Notes: generated by a model from the letters alone, not told the origin. 33,128 bases of DNA from Streptomyces noursei (GCF_001646665.1 NZ_LWBU01000307.1:1-33128); one strand, 5' to 3'. Numbered from the stretch's first letter, positions 13,728-21,445 are shown. Numbers and translations: made by a program.

Positions 13728-14919
13728 CCGCTACCGGGGACGTACGGAGGATGGTGGCGACCGCCTGGTCCACCTGGCTCTCCGTCAGGTCGGCGCGGGC
13801 GGTCAGCCGGAGGCGCGAGATGCCGTCCGGCACCGACGGCGGCCGGAAGCACCCCACCGCCAGGCCCTCGGCCCGGCAGTCGGCCGCCCACTTCACCGCC
13901 TGCTCCGGCGACGGCGCGCGCACGGAGACGACGGCGGCGTCCGGCCGCACCGCGGTCAGGCCCGCCGCGGTCAGCCGCGCGTGCAGGGTGGCCGCCACCG
14001 CGCGCGCCCGTCCTGCCAGGCCGGGCTCGCCGCGCAGCAGGCGCAGACCCGCCAGCGCCGCCCCCGCGGCGGCCGGGGCGAGACCCGTGTCGAAGATGAA
14101 CGTCCGCGCGGCGTTGACCAGGTGCTCGATCACCCGGGCGGGGCCCAGGACCGCGCCGCCCTGACTGCCCAGCGACTTGGAGAGGGTGAGCGTGGCGACC
14201 ACGTCCGGGTCGCCCGCGAGCCCCGCCGCGTGCAGCGCGCCGCGCCCGCCCTCGCCCAGCACACCGAGGCCGTGCGCGTCGTCGACCACCAGCGCGGCGC
14301 CGTGCGCCCGGCACGCCGCCGCGAGCCCGGTCAGCGGGGCCGCGTCCCCGTCGACGGAGAAGACGGAGTCGCTGACGGCGAGGGCCTGGCGCCCCGGGTG
14401 CGCGCCGAGCGTCTTGGCGACCGCGTCCGGGTCGGCGTGCGGCACCACGGCCGTCTCGGCGCGGGAGAGCCGGCAGCCGTCGACGATCGAGGCGTGGTTC
14501 CCCGCGTCCGACACGATCAGCGAGCCCCGCGCGCTCAGCGCGGTCAGGGCGGCGAGGTTGGCCGCGTACCCGGAGGAGAACACCAGGGCCGCCTCGAACC
14601 CGCAGAAGGCGGCCAGCTCCCGCTCCAGCTCGGCGTGGAGCTCGGTGGTGCCGGTCACCAGGCGCGAGCCGGTGGCGCCCGCGCCCCACCGGCGGGCGGC
14701 CCCGGCCGCCGCGGCGGTGATGTCCGGGTGGTGGGTGAGGCCGAGGTAGTCGTTGCTCGCCAGGTCCAGCAGCTCGGGCACGGCCGGTCGCGGGCGGAGC
14801 GTACGGACCAGGCCGGCGGCCGCGCGGCGGCGCGCCTCGGCGTCGATCCAGTCGAAGGGCGAGCCGAGGGCCGGGGCGGGGGGCGCGGCGAGCGGCCGGT
14901 CGGGCGGAGCCTGGGACAT
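13720..14919 (-). CDS. bioF: 8-amino-7-oxononanoate synthase (BioF)
   Basis: A 399-residue PLP enzyme that condenses pimeloyl thioester with L-alanine to 8-amino-7-oxononanoate, an early ring-assembly step of biotin synthesis. Family features: LDLASNDYLGLTHHP, GSRLVTGT, FSSGYAANLAAL, VVDDAHGLGVLGE (D213 and H216 near PLP) and the Schiff-base lysine K248 in TLSKSLGSQGG. Length is normal apart from a short Pro-rich N-terminus. ATG at 14919 has AAGGGA upstream. It is divergent from bioB across 143 nt and convergent with DUF397, overlapping it by 8 nt. Confidence 0.97.
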   Translation of the reverse strand: MSQAPPDRPLAAPPAPALGSPFDWIDAEARRRAAAGLVRTLRPRPAVPELLDLASNDYLGLTHHPDITAAAAGAARRWGAGATGSRLVTGTTELHAELERELAAFCGFEAALVFSSGYAANLAALTALSARGSLIVSDAGNHASIVDGCRLSRAETAVVPHADPDAVAKTLGAHPGRQALAVSDSVFSVDGDAAPLTGLAAACRAHGAALVVDDAHGLGVLGEGGRGALHAAGLAGDPDVVATLTLSKSLGSQGGAVLGPARVIEHLVNAARTFIFDTGLAPAAAGAALAGLRLLRGEPGLAGRARAVAATLHARLTAAGLTAVRPDAAVVSVRAPSPEQAVKWAADCRAEGLAVGCFRPPSVPDGISRLRLTARADLTESQVDQAVATILRTSPVAVS

Positions 14920-14975
14920 GTCCGGTTCCCTTTTGTAGACAGCGAACAGACCCTAATAGTGGTGGGGTCCGCCCG

Positions 14976-14997
14976 GAGTGTGGTTATACACACACTC
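14976..14997. promoter_or_regulatory. Inverted repeat in the bioF-bioB divergent promoter
   Basis: GAGTGTG (14976-14982), 8 nt, CACACTC (14991-14997): perfect 7-bp arms around GTTATACA. A nested form, GTGTG-GTTATA-CACAC, shares the site. The TTATAC core is -10-like, so a bound repressor could block both directions. Position suggests a biotin regulator (BioQ/TetR or BirA type), but the sequence is not the mycobacterial BioQ site I know. Confidence 0.5.
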
Positions 14998-15062
14998 GAA
15001 ACGGGCTCTCCTGTGGAGTTCCTCCTTGGCCAGGGGCCGTGCCGTAGGCCAGGATCAGCGTC

Positions 15063-16238
15063 ATGGACCTGCTGAACACGCTGGTGGACAAGGGGCTTCG
15101 GCGCGAGCTGCCGACCCGCGAAGAAGCGCTCGCCGTGCTGGCGACGTCCGACGACGACCTGCTGGATGTGGTGGCCGCTGCCGGGAAGGTGCGCCGTCAG
15201 TGGTTCGGACGGCGGGTGAAGCTCAATTACCTGGTCAACCTCAAGTCCGGTCTGTGTCCCGAGGACTGCTCGTACTGCTCGCAGCGGCTCGGCTCCAAGG
15301 CCGAGATCCTCAAGTACACCTGGCTGAAGCCGGAGGAGGCCTCCAAGGCGGCCGCCGCGGGCGTCGCGGGCGGCGCCAAGCGGGTCTGCCTGGTCGCCAG
15401 CGGCCGCGGTCCGACCGACCGGGACGTCGAGCGCGTGGGCAGGACCATCGAGGCCATCAAGGAGGAGAACGAGGGCGTCGAGGTCTGCGCGTGCCTCGGG
15501 CTGCTCTCGGACGGCCAGGCGGAGCGGCTGCGGTCGGCTGGGGCCGACGCGTACAACCACAACCTCAACACGTCCGAGGGGACGTACGGGGACATCACGA
15601 CCACCCACACCTACGCGGACCGGGTCGACACGGTGCAGAAGGCGCACGCGGCCGGCCTGTCCGCCTGCTCCGGCCTGATCGCGGGCATGGGCGAGAGCGA
15701 CGAGGACCTGGTCGACGTGGTCTTCGCCCTGCGCGAGCTGGACCCGGACTCGGTGCCGGTGAACTTCCTCATCCCCTTCGAGGGCACCCCGCTCGCCAAG
15801 GAGTGGAACCTGACTCCGCAGCGGGCGCTGCGCATCCTGGCGATGGTCCGGTTCGTCTGCCCGGACGTGGAGGTCCGGCTGGCCGGCGGGCGCGAGGTGC
15901 ACCTGCGCACCCTCCAGCCGCTGGCGCTGCACCTGGCCAACTCGATCTTCCTGGGCGACTACCTCACCAGTGAGGGGCAGGCCGGCAAGGCCGACCTGGA
16001 GATGATCGCGGACGCCGGCTTCGAGGTGGAGGGCACGGACACCACCACGCTGCCCGAGCACCGTTCGGACGCCGCCTCCTGCGGCACCGGCGGCGGCTGC
16101 GGCTCGGGGTCGGTGTGCTCCTCGGAGGAGCCCGCCCCCGCCGCGACGACCGAGCCGGTCCGTGGGGACCAGGCCCGTACCGACCTGGTCGCCGTGCGCC
16201 GCCGGGGTGCCGGTACCGACCTCGCGCCCAATGCGTGA
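15063..16238 (+). CDS. bioB: Biotin synthase (BioB) with Cys-rich C-terminal tail
   Basis: A 391-residue radical SAM enzyme that inserts sulfur into dethiobiotin. The CX3CX2C motif is C65/C69/C72 (CPEDCSYC). Ligands for the auxiliary [2Fe-2S] cluster appear at C109, C142, C202 and R272. The catalytic core ends near residue 325. A 65-residue tail follows with Cys340, Cys346 and Cys352 in a regular C-x5-C-x5-C pattern, then Pro/Ala/Arg-rich sequence. E. coli BioB is about 346 residues, so the tail is extra. ATG at 15063 with AGGA at 15051-15054. The stop lies inside bioA (8-nt overlap). Confidence 0.96.
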   Translation: MDLLNTLVDKGLRRELPTREEALAVLATSDDDLLDVVAAAGKVRRQWFGRRVKLNYLVNLKSGLCPEDCSYCSQRLGSKAEILKYTWLKPEEASKAAAAGVAGGAKRVCLVASGRGPTDRDVERVGRTIEAIKEENEGVEVCACLGLLSDGQAERLRSAGADAYNHNLNTSEGTYGDITTTHTYADRVDTVQKAHAAGLSACSGLIAGMGESDEDLVDVVFALRELDPDSVPVNFLIPFEGTPLAKEWNLTPQRALRILAMVRFVCPDVEVRLAGGREVHLRTLQPLALHLANSIFLGDYLTSEGQAGKADLEMIADAGFEVEGTDTTTLPEHRSDAASCGTGGGCGSGSVCSSEEPAPAATTEPVRGDQARTDLVAVRRRGAGTDLAPNA

Positions 16239-17520
16239 GTCCCGCGCCGCCGAGCTGATCGCCCTCGACCGGGCCCATGTGTGGCACCCGTACGGCCCCA
16301 TGCCGGGCCGTACGGACCCGCTCGTCGTGGAGTCCGCCTCCGGGGTGCGGCTGCGGCTCGCCGCGCCGGCGCAGGGGCGGGACGAACTGGTCGACGGCAT
16401 GTCCTCGTGGTGGTCGGCCGTCCACGGCTACAACCACCCGGTGCTCAACGAGGCGGCGCGCGGCCAGCTGGACCGGATGAGCCACGTGATGTTCGGCGGG
16501 CTCACCCACGAACCCGCCGTCCGGCTGGCGGCCCGGCTGGTGGAGATCACCCCGGAGCCGCTGCGGCACGTCTTCCTCAGCGACTCCGGCTCGGTGGCCG
16601 TCGAGGTGGCCGTCAAGATGTGCCTCCAGTACTGGCGCTCGGTGGGCCGGCCCGCCAAGCGGCGGCTGCTGACCTGGCGCGGCGGCTACCACGGCGACAC
16701 CTGGCAGCCGATGTCGGTGTGCGACCCCGAGGGCGGCATGCACGAGCTGTGGTCCGGGGCGCTGCCCCGGCAGGTGTTCGTGGGCCCGCCGCCGGTCGCG
16801 TACGAGGAGTGGTACGCGCGGGAGCTGCGGGAGACGATCGGGCGGCACGCCGACGAGCTGGCCGCGGTGATCGTCGAGCCGGTGGTGCAGGGAGCGGGCG
16901 GCATGCGGTTCCACGACCCGGAGTACCTGCGGGTGCTGCGGGAGGCGTGCGACGCGCACGACGTCCTGCTGGTGTTCGACGAGATCGCGACCGGCTTCGG
17001 GCGCACGGGCGCGCTGTTCGCGGCCGAGCACGCGTCGGTGGCGCCGGACGTCATGTGCCTGGGCAAGGCGCTGACCGGCGGCTACCTGTCGCTGGCGGCC
17101 ACCTTGTGCACCCCGCGCGTGGCGGACGGCATCTCGCGGGGCGAGGTGCCGGTGCTGGCGCACGGGCCGACGTTCATGGGCAACCCGCTGGCCACGGCCG
17201 TGGCGTGCGCCTCGATCGACCTGCTGCTCGGCCAGGACTGGCAGCGGGAGGTCAAGCGGATCGAGGCGGGGCTGCGCGACGGCCTGGCCCCGGCCGCCGG
17301 GCTGCCGGGCGTGCACGACGTGCGGGTGCTCGGTGCCATCGGGGTCGTCCAGCTCGACCACCCGGTGGACATGGCGGCCGCGACGGCGGCGGCGGTGCGC
17401 GAGGGCGTGTGGCTGCGGCCGTTCCGGGACCTGGTGTACGTGATGCCGCCGTACATCACCGGTGATGACGATGTGGCACGGATCTGCCGTGGAGTGGTCG
17501 CGGCGGCGCGGGAGGGTTGA
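16231..17520 (+). CDS. bioA: Adenosylmethionine-8-amino-7-oxononanoate aminotransferase (BioA)
   Basis: A 429-residue class III PLP aminotransferase that makes 7,8-diaminononanoate using SAM as amino donor. Family features: WHPYGPM (18-24), MSSWWSAVHGYNHP (57-70), GGYHGDTW, LLVFDEIATGFGRTG with D250, and the PLP lysine K279 in CLGKALTGGY. The ATG at 16231 overlaps the bioB stop by 8 nt; a start further upstream would lie deep inside bioB. bioD begins 1 nt after its stop, giving a tight bioB-bioA-bioD operon. Confidence 0.97.
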   Translation: MRESRAAELIALDRAHVWHPYGPMPGRTDPLVVESASGVRLRLAAPAQGRDELVDGMSSWWSAVHGYNHPVLNEAARGQLDRMSHVMFGGLTHEPAVRLAARLVEITPEPLRHVFLSDSGSVAVEVAVKMCLQYWRSVGRPAKRRLLTWRGGYHGDTWQPMSVCDPEGGMHELWSGALPRQVFVGPPPVAYEEWYARELRETIGRHADELAAVIVEPVVQGAGGMRFHDPEYLRVLREACDAHDVLLVFDEIATGFGRTGALFAAEHASVAPDVMCLGKALTGGYLSLAATLCTPRVADGISRGEVPVLAHGPTFMGNPLATAVACASIDLLLGQDWQREVKRIEAGLRDGLAPAAGLPGVHDVRVLGAIGVVQLDHPVDMAAATAAAVREGVWLRPFRDLVYVMPPYITGDDDVARICRGVVAAAREG

Positions 17521-17521
17521 G

Positions 17522-18238
17522 ATGGCGGTACTGGTGGTCAGCGGCACGGGCACGGAGATCGGCAAGACCGTGGTCACGGCGGCGGTGGCGGCGGTGGCGC
17601 GGGCGGCGGGACGGTCGGTGGCCGTCCTGAAGCCGGCGCAGACCGGGGTCGGGCCGGGCGAGCGGGGCGACGCCGACGAGGTGGTGCGGCTCGCCGGGGA
17701 CGGTGTCACACCGGTCGAACTGGCGCGGTTCCCCGAGCCGCTGGCCCCGGACACGGCCGCGCGGCGGGCCGGGATGGCCCCCGTCGGGCCGGGCGAGGTG
17801 GCCGACGCCGCCCGGAAGCTGGCGGCGGACCACGACCTGGTGCTGGTGGAGGGCGCGGGCGGGCTGCTGGTGCGGTACGACGAGGAGGGCGGCACGCTCG
17901 CCGACGCGGCCGCACTGCTGTCCGCCCCGGTGCTGGTGGTCGCGCCCGCCGCGCTCGGCACGCTCAACATGGTGACGCTCACCGCGGAGGCGCTGCGGGC
18001 GCGCGGGCTGGCGCAGGCGGGCGTGGTCGTGGGCAGCTGGCCGGACGAGCCGGGCCTCGCCGAGCGCTGCAACGTCACGGACCTGCCGCGGGTGGCGGGC
18101 GCGCCGCTGCTCGGCGCGGTGCCGTCGGGCGCGGGGGCACTGCCGGCCGAGGTCTTCCGGACCCGGGCGGCGGGGTGGCTCGCACCGGCACTGGGCGGTA
18201 CGTGGGATGCGGAGGCGTTCACAGCCGCCATAGGGTGA
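17522..18238 (+). CDS. bioD: Dethiobiotin synthetase (BioD)
   Basis: A 238-residue ATP-dependent carboxylase that closes the ureido ring of dethiobiotin. P-loop GTGTEIGKT at 8-16 (K15), KPAQTG at 37-42, and the Mg/ATP segment VEGAGGLLV are all present, as is LGTLNMVTLTAEALRARG. ATG at 17522 follows the bioA TGA by 1 nt, and GGGAGGG in the end of bioA acts as ribosome binding site. The final bases TAGGGT also look like a promoter for the next gene. Confidence 0.97.
   Translation: MAVLVVSGTGTEIGKTVVTAAVAAVARAAGRSVAVLKPAQTGVGPGERGDADEVVRLAGDGVTPVELARFPEPLAPDTAARRAGMAPVGPGEVADAARKLAADHDLVLVEGAGGLLVRYDEEGGTLADAAALLSAPVLVVAPAALGTLNMVTLTAEALRARGLAQAGVVVGSWPDEPGLAERCNVTDLPRVAGAPLLGAVPSGAGALPAEVFRTRAAGWLAPALGGTWDAEAFTAAIG
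18231..18236 (+). promoter_or_regulatory. Leaderless-type -10 for the VOC gene at 18244
   Basis: TAGGGT lies 7 nt before the ATG, the classical Streptomyces leaderless arrangement, and overlaps the last codons of bioD. AGGGTGA could equally serve as a Shine-Dalgarno if read through from bioD. Confidence 0.45.
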
Positions 18239-18243
18239 CGATC

Positions 18244-18588
18244 ATGCGTGCCGTCGTCAGCGAGATCGTGTTCGACTGCGCCGACCCGGCGGGGCTGGTC
18301 CGGTTCTGGGCCGCCCTGCTGGGCGGCGAGCCGGTGGACCGGAGTCCGGGCTGGTCGTACGTGGAGCCTCCCGGCTTCGTCCGGGTCGCCTTCCAGCGCG
18401 TGCCCGAGGGCAAGACCGCCAAGAACCGGCTCCATCTGGACCTGGAGGGCGGCGACGTGGCGGCCGCGGCCGAGGCGGCGGTGCGGCTGGGGGCCACGCG
18501 GGTCGGCGGCGTCGTGACGGACGCGCAGGGCGACTTCCAGGTGCTGCGGGACCCCGAGGGCAACGAGTTCTGCTTCGTGTCCGGCTGA
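18244..18588 (+). CDS. VOC-fold (glyoxalase-like) protein
   Basis: A 114-residue protein with VSEIVFDCADPAGLVRFWAALLG at the start and VLRDPEGNEFCFVSG at the end, a layout common in actinobacterial glyoxalase-like proteins. The central RLHLDLEGGD gives a His at the expected metal position. Substrate unknown. It begins 5 nt after bioD, so it may also be part of the biotin transcript, although a separate leaderless promoter is possible. No link to biotin chemistry is evident. Confidence 0.85.
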   Translation: MRAVVSEIVFDCADPAGLVRFWAALLGGEPVDRSPGWSYVEPPGFVRVAFQRVPEGKTAKNRLHLDLEGGDVAAAAEAAVRLGATRVGGVVTDAQGDFQVLRDPEGNEFCFVSG

Positions 18589-18640
18589 CGGGGGGACACT
18601 GACGTTGTCTGGTCCTGGCCCCTCTCCCCGGAGGTCCGCG

Positions 18641-19285
18641 ATGCGGGACACCGTCCACCATCCCCTGTTCGCCCGGTTCTACGCCCGGATGAGCGTCACC
18701 ATGGACGCGAAGGGCGGGGTCGCCGCGTACCGCCGTGAGCTGCTGGCCGGGCTCTCCGGCCGGGTCATCGAGGTCGGCGCGGGCAACGGACTGAACTTCG
18801 CGCACTACCCGCGCGCCGTGTCGGAGGTCGTCGCGATCGAACCGGAGCGGCGGCTGCGGCAGCTTGCCGCGACCGCGGGGATGCGCGCCGAGGTGCCGGT
18901 GGACGTGGTGCCGGGCGTGGCCGAGGCGCTGCCGGTGAAGAGCGAGGCCTTCGACGCGGCGGTCGCGTCGCTGGTGCTGTGCACGGTACGGGACCTGCCC
19001 CGGGCGCTGGCGGAGCTGCGGCGTGTGCTGCGGCCGGGCGGTGAGCTGCGCTTCTTCGAGCACGGGCTCGCCGAGGGGCGGGTGATGGCGACGGCCCAGC
19101 GGGCGCTGGACCGCACCGTGTGGCCCCTGCTGTTCGGCGGCTGCCACACGGCGCGCGACCCGCTGGCCGCGATCACGGCGGCCGGTTTCGAGGTGGTCAC
19201 CCGGCGGCGGATCAGGATCCCGGAGACCGGTCCCGGGGCACCGACCTCGCCGTGCGTGCTCGGGGTCGCGCGGCGGGCGGACTGA
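18641..19285 (+). CDS. Class I SAM-dependent methyltransferase (METTL7/UbiE-like)
   Basis: A 214-residue Rossmann methyltransferase. Motif I is VIEVGAGNGLNFAHYP (about residues 43-58), the acidic end of strand 2 is VVAIEPE, and post-motif LPRALAELRRVLRPGGELRFFEHG is typical. The 'Nf..YP' motif I variant, the FFEHG segment, the QRALDRTVWPL segment and GGCHTARDP resemble the METTL7-like group of small thiol or lipid methyltransferases. ATG at 18641 is preferred over the TTG at 18605 because GGAGGT at 18630-18635 precedes it. Acceptor unknown. Confidence 0.87.
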   Translation: MRDTVHHPLFARFYARMSVTMDAKGGVAAYRRELLAGLSGRVIEVGAGNGLNFAHYPRAVSEVVAIEPERRLRQLAATAGMRAEVPVDVVPGVAEALPVKSEAFDAAVASLVLCTVRDLPRALAELRRVLRPGGELRFFEHGLAEGRVMATAQRALDRTVWPLLFGGCHTARDPLAAITAAGFEVVTRRRIRIPETGPGAPTSPCVLGVARRAD

Positions 19286-19324
19286 GCGTTCCACGGCCGG
19301 GCCGGGCGGGCGGGGAGCACGCAC

Positions 19325-19330
19325 TAGTGT
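19325..19330 (+). promoter_or_regulatory. Leaderless-type -10 for the SDR gene
   Basis: TAGTGT ends 6 nt before the ATG at 19337 and no Shine-Dalgarno is visible, so the mRNA probably begins at or next to the start codon. Confidence 0.5.
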
Positions 19331-19336
19331 GCGGCC

Positions 19337-20116
19337 ATGACTTCGCAGACGTACCTCTCGCACCTGTTCTCGCTCGACGGCCGGGTGGCGCTGGTGACGG
19401 GCGGAAGTTCCGGCATCGGCCGGGCCGTCGCGGGCGCTCTGGCACGGGCCGGGGCGCGTGTCGTGATCGTCGCGCGCCGGGAGGCGGAGCTGGCGGCCAC
19501 GGTCGACGAGCTGGTGGCCGACGGCTGCCGGGCGGCGTGGGTGAGCGGGGACCTCTCCACCCGTGCCGGTGTACGGGCGGCCGCCGAGGCGGCGGCCGGG
19601 GTGTACGGGGAGCCCGACATCCTCGTCAACAGCGCCGGGATCAACCTGCGGCCCCCGATGGGCGAGGTGGGCGAGGACGTCTGGGACGCGACGATGGCGG
19701 TGAACCTGGAGGCCCCGTTCCTGCTGGGTGAGCGCTTCGGCCCGGGAATGGCGCGGCGCGGCTTCGGGCGGATCATCCACGTCACCTCGCAGCAGGCGCA
19801 CCGGGCGTTCGTGCAGAGCGGGGCGTACGGGGTGTCGAAGGGCGGCCTGGAGTCGCTGGCCCGCTCGCAGGCCGAGGCGTGGTCGGCGCACGGCGTCACG
19901 GCCAACACGCTGGTGCCCGGCTTCGTGCTGACGCCGCTCAACGCACGGCTCCAGGACGACCCGGAGACGGTCGCGGCGCTGGCCGCCCGGACGATGGTGG
20001 GGCGCAACGGGCTGGTGGACGACTTCGCGGGCGCGGCGGTGTTCCTGGCGAGCACCGCCTCGGCGTACGTCACCGGGCACGCGCTGTTCGTCGACGGCGG
20101 GCTGTCGGTGCACTGA
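19337..20116 (+). CDS. Short-chain dehydrogenase/reductase (classical SDR)
   Basis: A 259-residue NAD(P)H-dependent oxidoreductase. Cofactor motif TGGSSGIG (residues 21-28), NSAG in the fourth strand, catalytic Ser in HVTSQQAH and YGVSK (Y-x3-K) are intact. RR at the end of strand 2 (VIVARREAE) favours NADP. The C-terminus GHALFVDGGLSVH is typical. It resembles gluconate 5-dehydrogenase/FabG-like SDRs, but substrate assignment from sequence is unsafe. It appears to have its own leaderless promoter. Confidence 0.92.
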   Translation: MTSQTYLSHLFSLDGRVALVTGGSSGIGRAVAGALARAGARVVIVARREAELAATVDELVADGCRAAWVSGDLSTRAGVRAAAEAAAGVYGEPDILVNSAGINLRPPMGEVGEDVWDATMAVNLEAPFLLGERFGPGMARRGFGRIIHVTSQQAHRAFVQSGAYGVSKGGLESLARSQAEAWSAHGVTANTLVPGFVLTPLNARLQDDPETVAALAARTMVGRNGLVDDFAGAAVFLASTASAYVTGHALFVDGGLSVH

Positions 20117-20123
20117 CCGGTAC

Positions 20124-20155
20124 GCGTCCGGCCGGGGGCGCCGGCGGCCGGACGC
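20124..20155. terminator. Hairpin between SDR and repeat-protein genes
   Basis: A perfect 11-bp stem (GCGTCCGGCCG at 20124-20134 with CGGCCGGACGC at 20145-20155) with a 10-nt loop, 8 nt after the SDR stop. No T tract. It lies between convergent genes and probably ends transcription both ways. Confidence 0.75.
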
Positions 20156-20174
20156 CCCCGCGCGGTCCGGGGGG

Positions 20175-20720
20175 CTACGGCTTGTCGAGTGCGTCGGCGG
20201 CGGCGCGGAGCGCGTCGGCCAGTTCCTTCTTGGTGGGCAGCTCGTCGATCTTCTTGTCCAGCTCGTCGATGCGCTTGACGAGCCCGGCGATGTCGGACGG
20301 GTCCGTGGGCACGGGGCTGGATGTCGGGTCGGGGTCCCCGCCGCCGGACCCTGAGCCGGAGCCGCCGGTGTCCGTGCCACCGGTGTCCGGGCCGGTGCTG
20401 CCCCCGCCGGTGGCGCTCCCGCTGCCGCCGTCCGGCGGGACCGTCGGATCGGGGTCCCCGCCGCCGGACCCGGAGCCGCCGGTGTCCGTGCCACCGGTGT
20501 CCGGGCCGGTGCTGCCCCCGCCGGTGGCGCTCCCGCTGCCGCCGTCCGGCGGGACCGTCGGATCGGGCTGGGCGGTGGGGGACGCGGTCGGCTCCTGGCT
20601 CGGGATGCCGTCGGTGTCCGCGGCGGCGAGCGCTCCGCCGATGCTCAGGACCGCCGCCGTGGCCGTAGCGGCGACGGCGACGGCTATCCGCTTCGTACGC
20701 GTGTTCCGTGTGGGTGCCAT
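20175..20720 (-). CDS. Exported Gly/Ser/Pro/Thr-repeat protein with C-terminal helix
   Basis: A 181-residue protein of unknown function. The N-terminus (MAPTRNTRTKRIAVAVAATATAAVLSIGGALAAADTDG) is a signal peptide or membrane anchor. Residues of about 45-135 are a low-complexity linker made of two copies of a 38-40 residue unit (DPDPTVPPDGGSGSATGGG...). The last 45 residues are a charged helix (LVKRIDELDKKIDELPTKKE) suited to coiled-coil contact. ATG at 20720 is preferred over the TTG at 20729 because TACGTT lies 7 nt upstream. The layout suggests a cell-surface tether or stalk. Confidence 0.8.
   Translation of the reverse strand: MAPTRNTRTKRIAVAVAATATAAVLSIGGALAAADTDGIPSQEPTASPTAQPDPTVPPDGGSGSATGGGSTGPDTGGTDTGGSGSGGGDPDPTVPPDGGSGSATGGGSTGPDTGGTDTGGSGSGSGGGDPDPTSSPVPTDPSDIAGLVKRIDELDKKIDELPTKKELADALRAAADALDKP
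20329..20562. repeat. Two-copy tandem repeat, 120 and 114 bp, identical except for a 6-nt indel
   Basis: Copy 1 is 20329-20448 and copy 2 is 20449-20562. By eye every base matches except an extra TGAGCC (or equivalent) in copy 1 near 20352. The period keeps the reading frame of the exported repeat protein, so slippage changes only linker length. Identity at silent positions points to a recent duplication or ongoing homogenisation. Confidence 0.93.
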
Positions 20721-20727
20721 GGGGCGC

Positions 20728-20733
20728 AACGTA
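20728..20733 (-). promoter_or_regulatory. Leaderless-type -10 for the repeat protein
   Basis: On the minus strand TACGTT lies 7 nt before the ATG at 20720; no Shine-Dalgarno is seen. Confidence 0.45.
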
Positions 20734-20784
20734 CCGGCGCATCCGGACGGACGGGGCGCTTCCGGCGATCCGGTACAAACGGAA

Positions 20785-21156
20785 TCAAGGACTCCAACGA
20801 CGCAGCTCGGCGGCGACGGCCCGCACGTCCGCCTGGCCCGTCTTCACCAGCCGGGCCAGGTCCCTCACCCGCTCCGGGGACGCGGCCACGTCGAGCCCGG
20901 AGGCGACGAGGTAGCCGTACGCGACGGCGGAGGCGTACATGGCGTTGGAGTGCTCCAGCGCGGGAACGTGCAGCAGCAGTTGCAGCAGGGCGGCGGCCCG
21001 GGCGTACGGATCGTTGTAGACGGGGACGCCGAATATTTCCGCGTCGTGCCGGCTCACGGCGGCGACCAGGGCGCCCCAGTCGGTCACGCGGGGATCGCCG
21101 GGGGTCTGCTGCTCGGCGACCATGAGGAGCCAGGCGAGGTCGATCGAGAGGTTCAT
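20785..21156 (-). CDS. Doc/Fic-like toxin component with degenerate active motif
   Basis: A 123-residue helical protein that resembles the Streptomyces 'Fic family toxin component' group (MNLSIDLAWLLMVAEQQ...). The region equivalent to the Fic/Doc motif HxFx(D/E)(A/G)N(K/G)R reads HVPALEHSNAMYAS (H63, H69, N71, M73). Asn and His are there, but the Phe, the acidic residue and the final Arg are not in register. AMPylation or kinase activity is therefore doubtful. It lies 31 nt downstream of a ribbon-helix-helix gene, the normal antitoxin-toxin order. ATG at 21156 chosen; 49 upstream codons lie inside the antitoxin gene and are not protein-like. Confidence 0.75.
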   Translation of the reverse strand: MNLSIDLAWLLMVAEQQTPGDPRVTDWGALVAAVSRHDAEIFGVPVYNDPYARAAALLQLLLHVPALEHSNAMYASAVAYGYLVASGLDVAASPERVRDLARLVKTGQADVRAVAAELRRWSP

Positions 21157-21187
21157 ACGGGCGGCGCGCCCGCCTTCGTCACGGGGT

Positions 21188-21439
21188 TCACCGGCTGCCG
21201 GACGGGCCCGCGCCGGAGCCGCTCGGGTCCGGTGCGCCGAACTCCTCGGCGAAGACGGTTTCGTACCGCCGCATGAAGTCGGCCGCGGCCTCCACGAAGG
21301 CACGGCCCGCCTCGCCCGCGTCCTGCTGGACGAGTTCCTCGATGTACCGGTTCACGCTGACGCCCCGCTCCTGGGCCCGGCGCCGGGCGGCCTCGGCGGT
21401 GGTCTCGTCGACGCGCACGTTGAGCTGAGTCTTCGCCAC
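21188..21439 (-). CDS. Ribbon-helix-helix (Arc-type) antitoxin
   Basis: An 83-residue protein. MAKTQLNVRVDETTAEAARRRAQERGVSVNRYIEEL is a ribbon-helix-helix DNA-binding domain: beta strand TQLNVRVD, then two helices. Residues 38-83 are an acidic helix plus a flexible Gly/Ser/Pro tail suited to toxin binding. The start is GTG at 21439, with a TANNNT -10 six nt upstream, so translation may be leaderless. A perfect palindrome overlapping that -10 is the likely autoregulatory operator. It precedes the Doc-like gene. Confidence 0.85.
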   Translation of the reverse strand: MAKTQLNVRVDETTAEAARRRAQERGVSVNRYIEELVQQDAGEAGRAFVEAAADFMRRYETVFAEEFGAPDPSGSGAGPSGSR

Positions 21440-21445
21440 ACCACC

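Noticed and set aside
15964..18651. 895-codon minus-strand open frame opposite bioA-bioD
   Set aside because: Low-complexity antisense shadow; bioA and bioD have intact PLP and P-loop motifs.
18641..19285. Methyltransferase as BioC, completing the biotin pathway
   Set aside because: Its motif I variant and the GGCHTARDP region fit METTL7-like enzymes rather than BioC, and it appears to be a separate unit from bioBAD.
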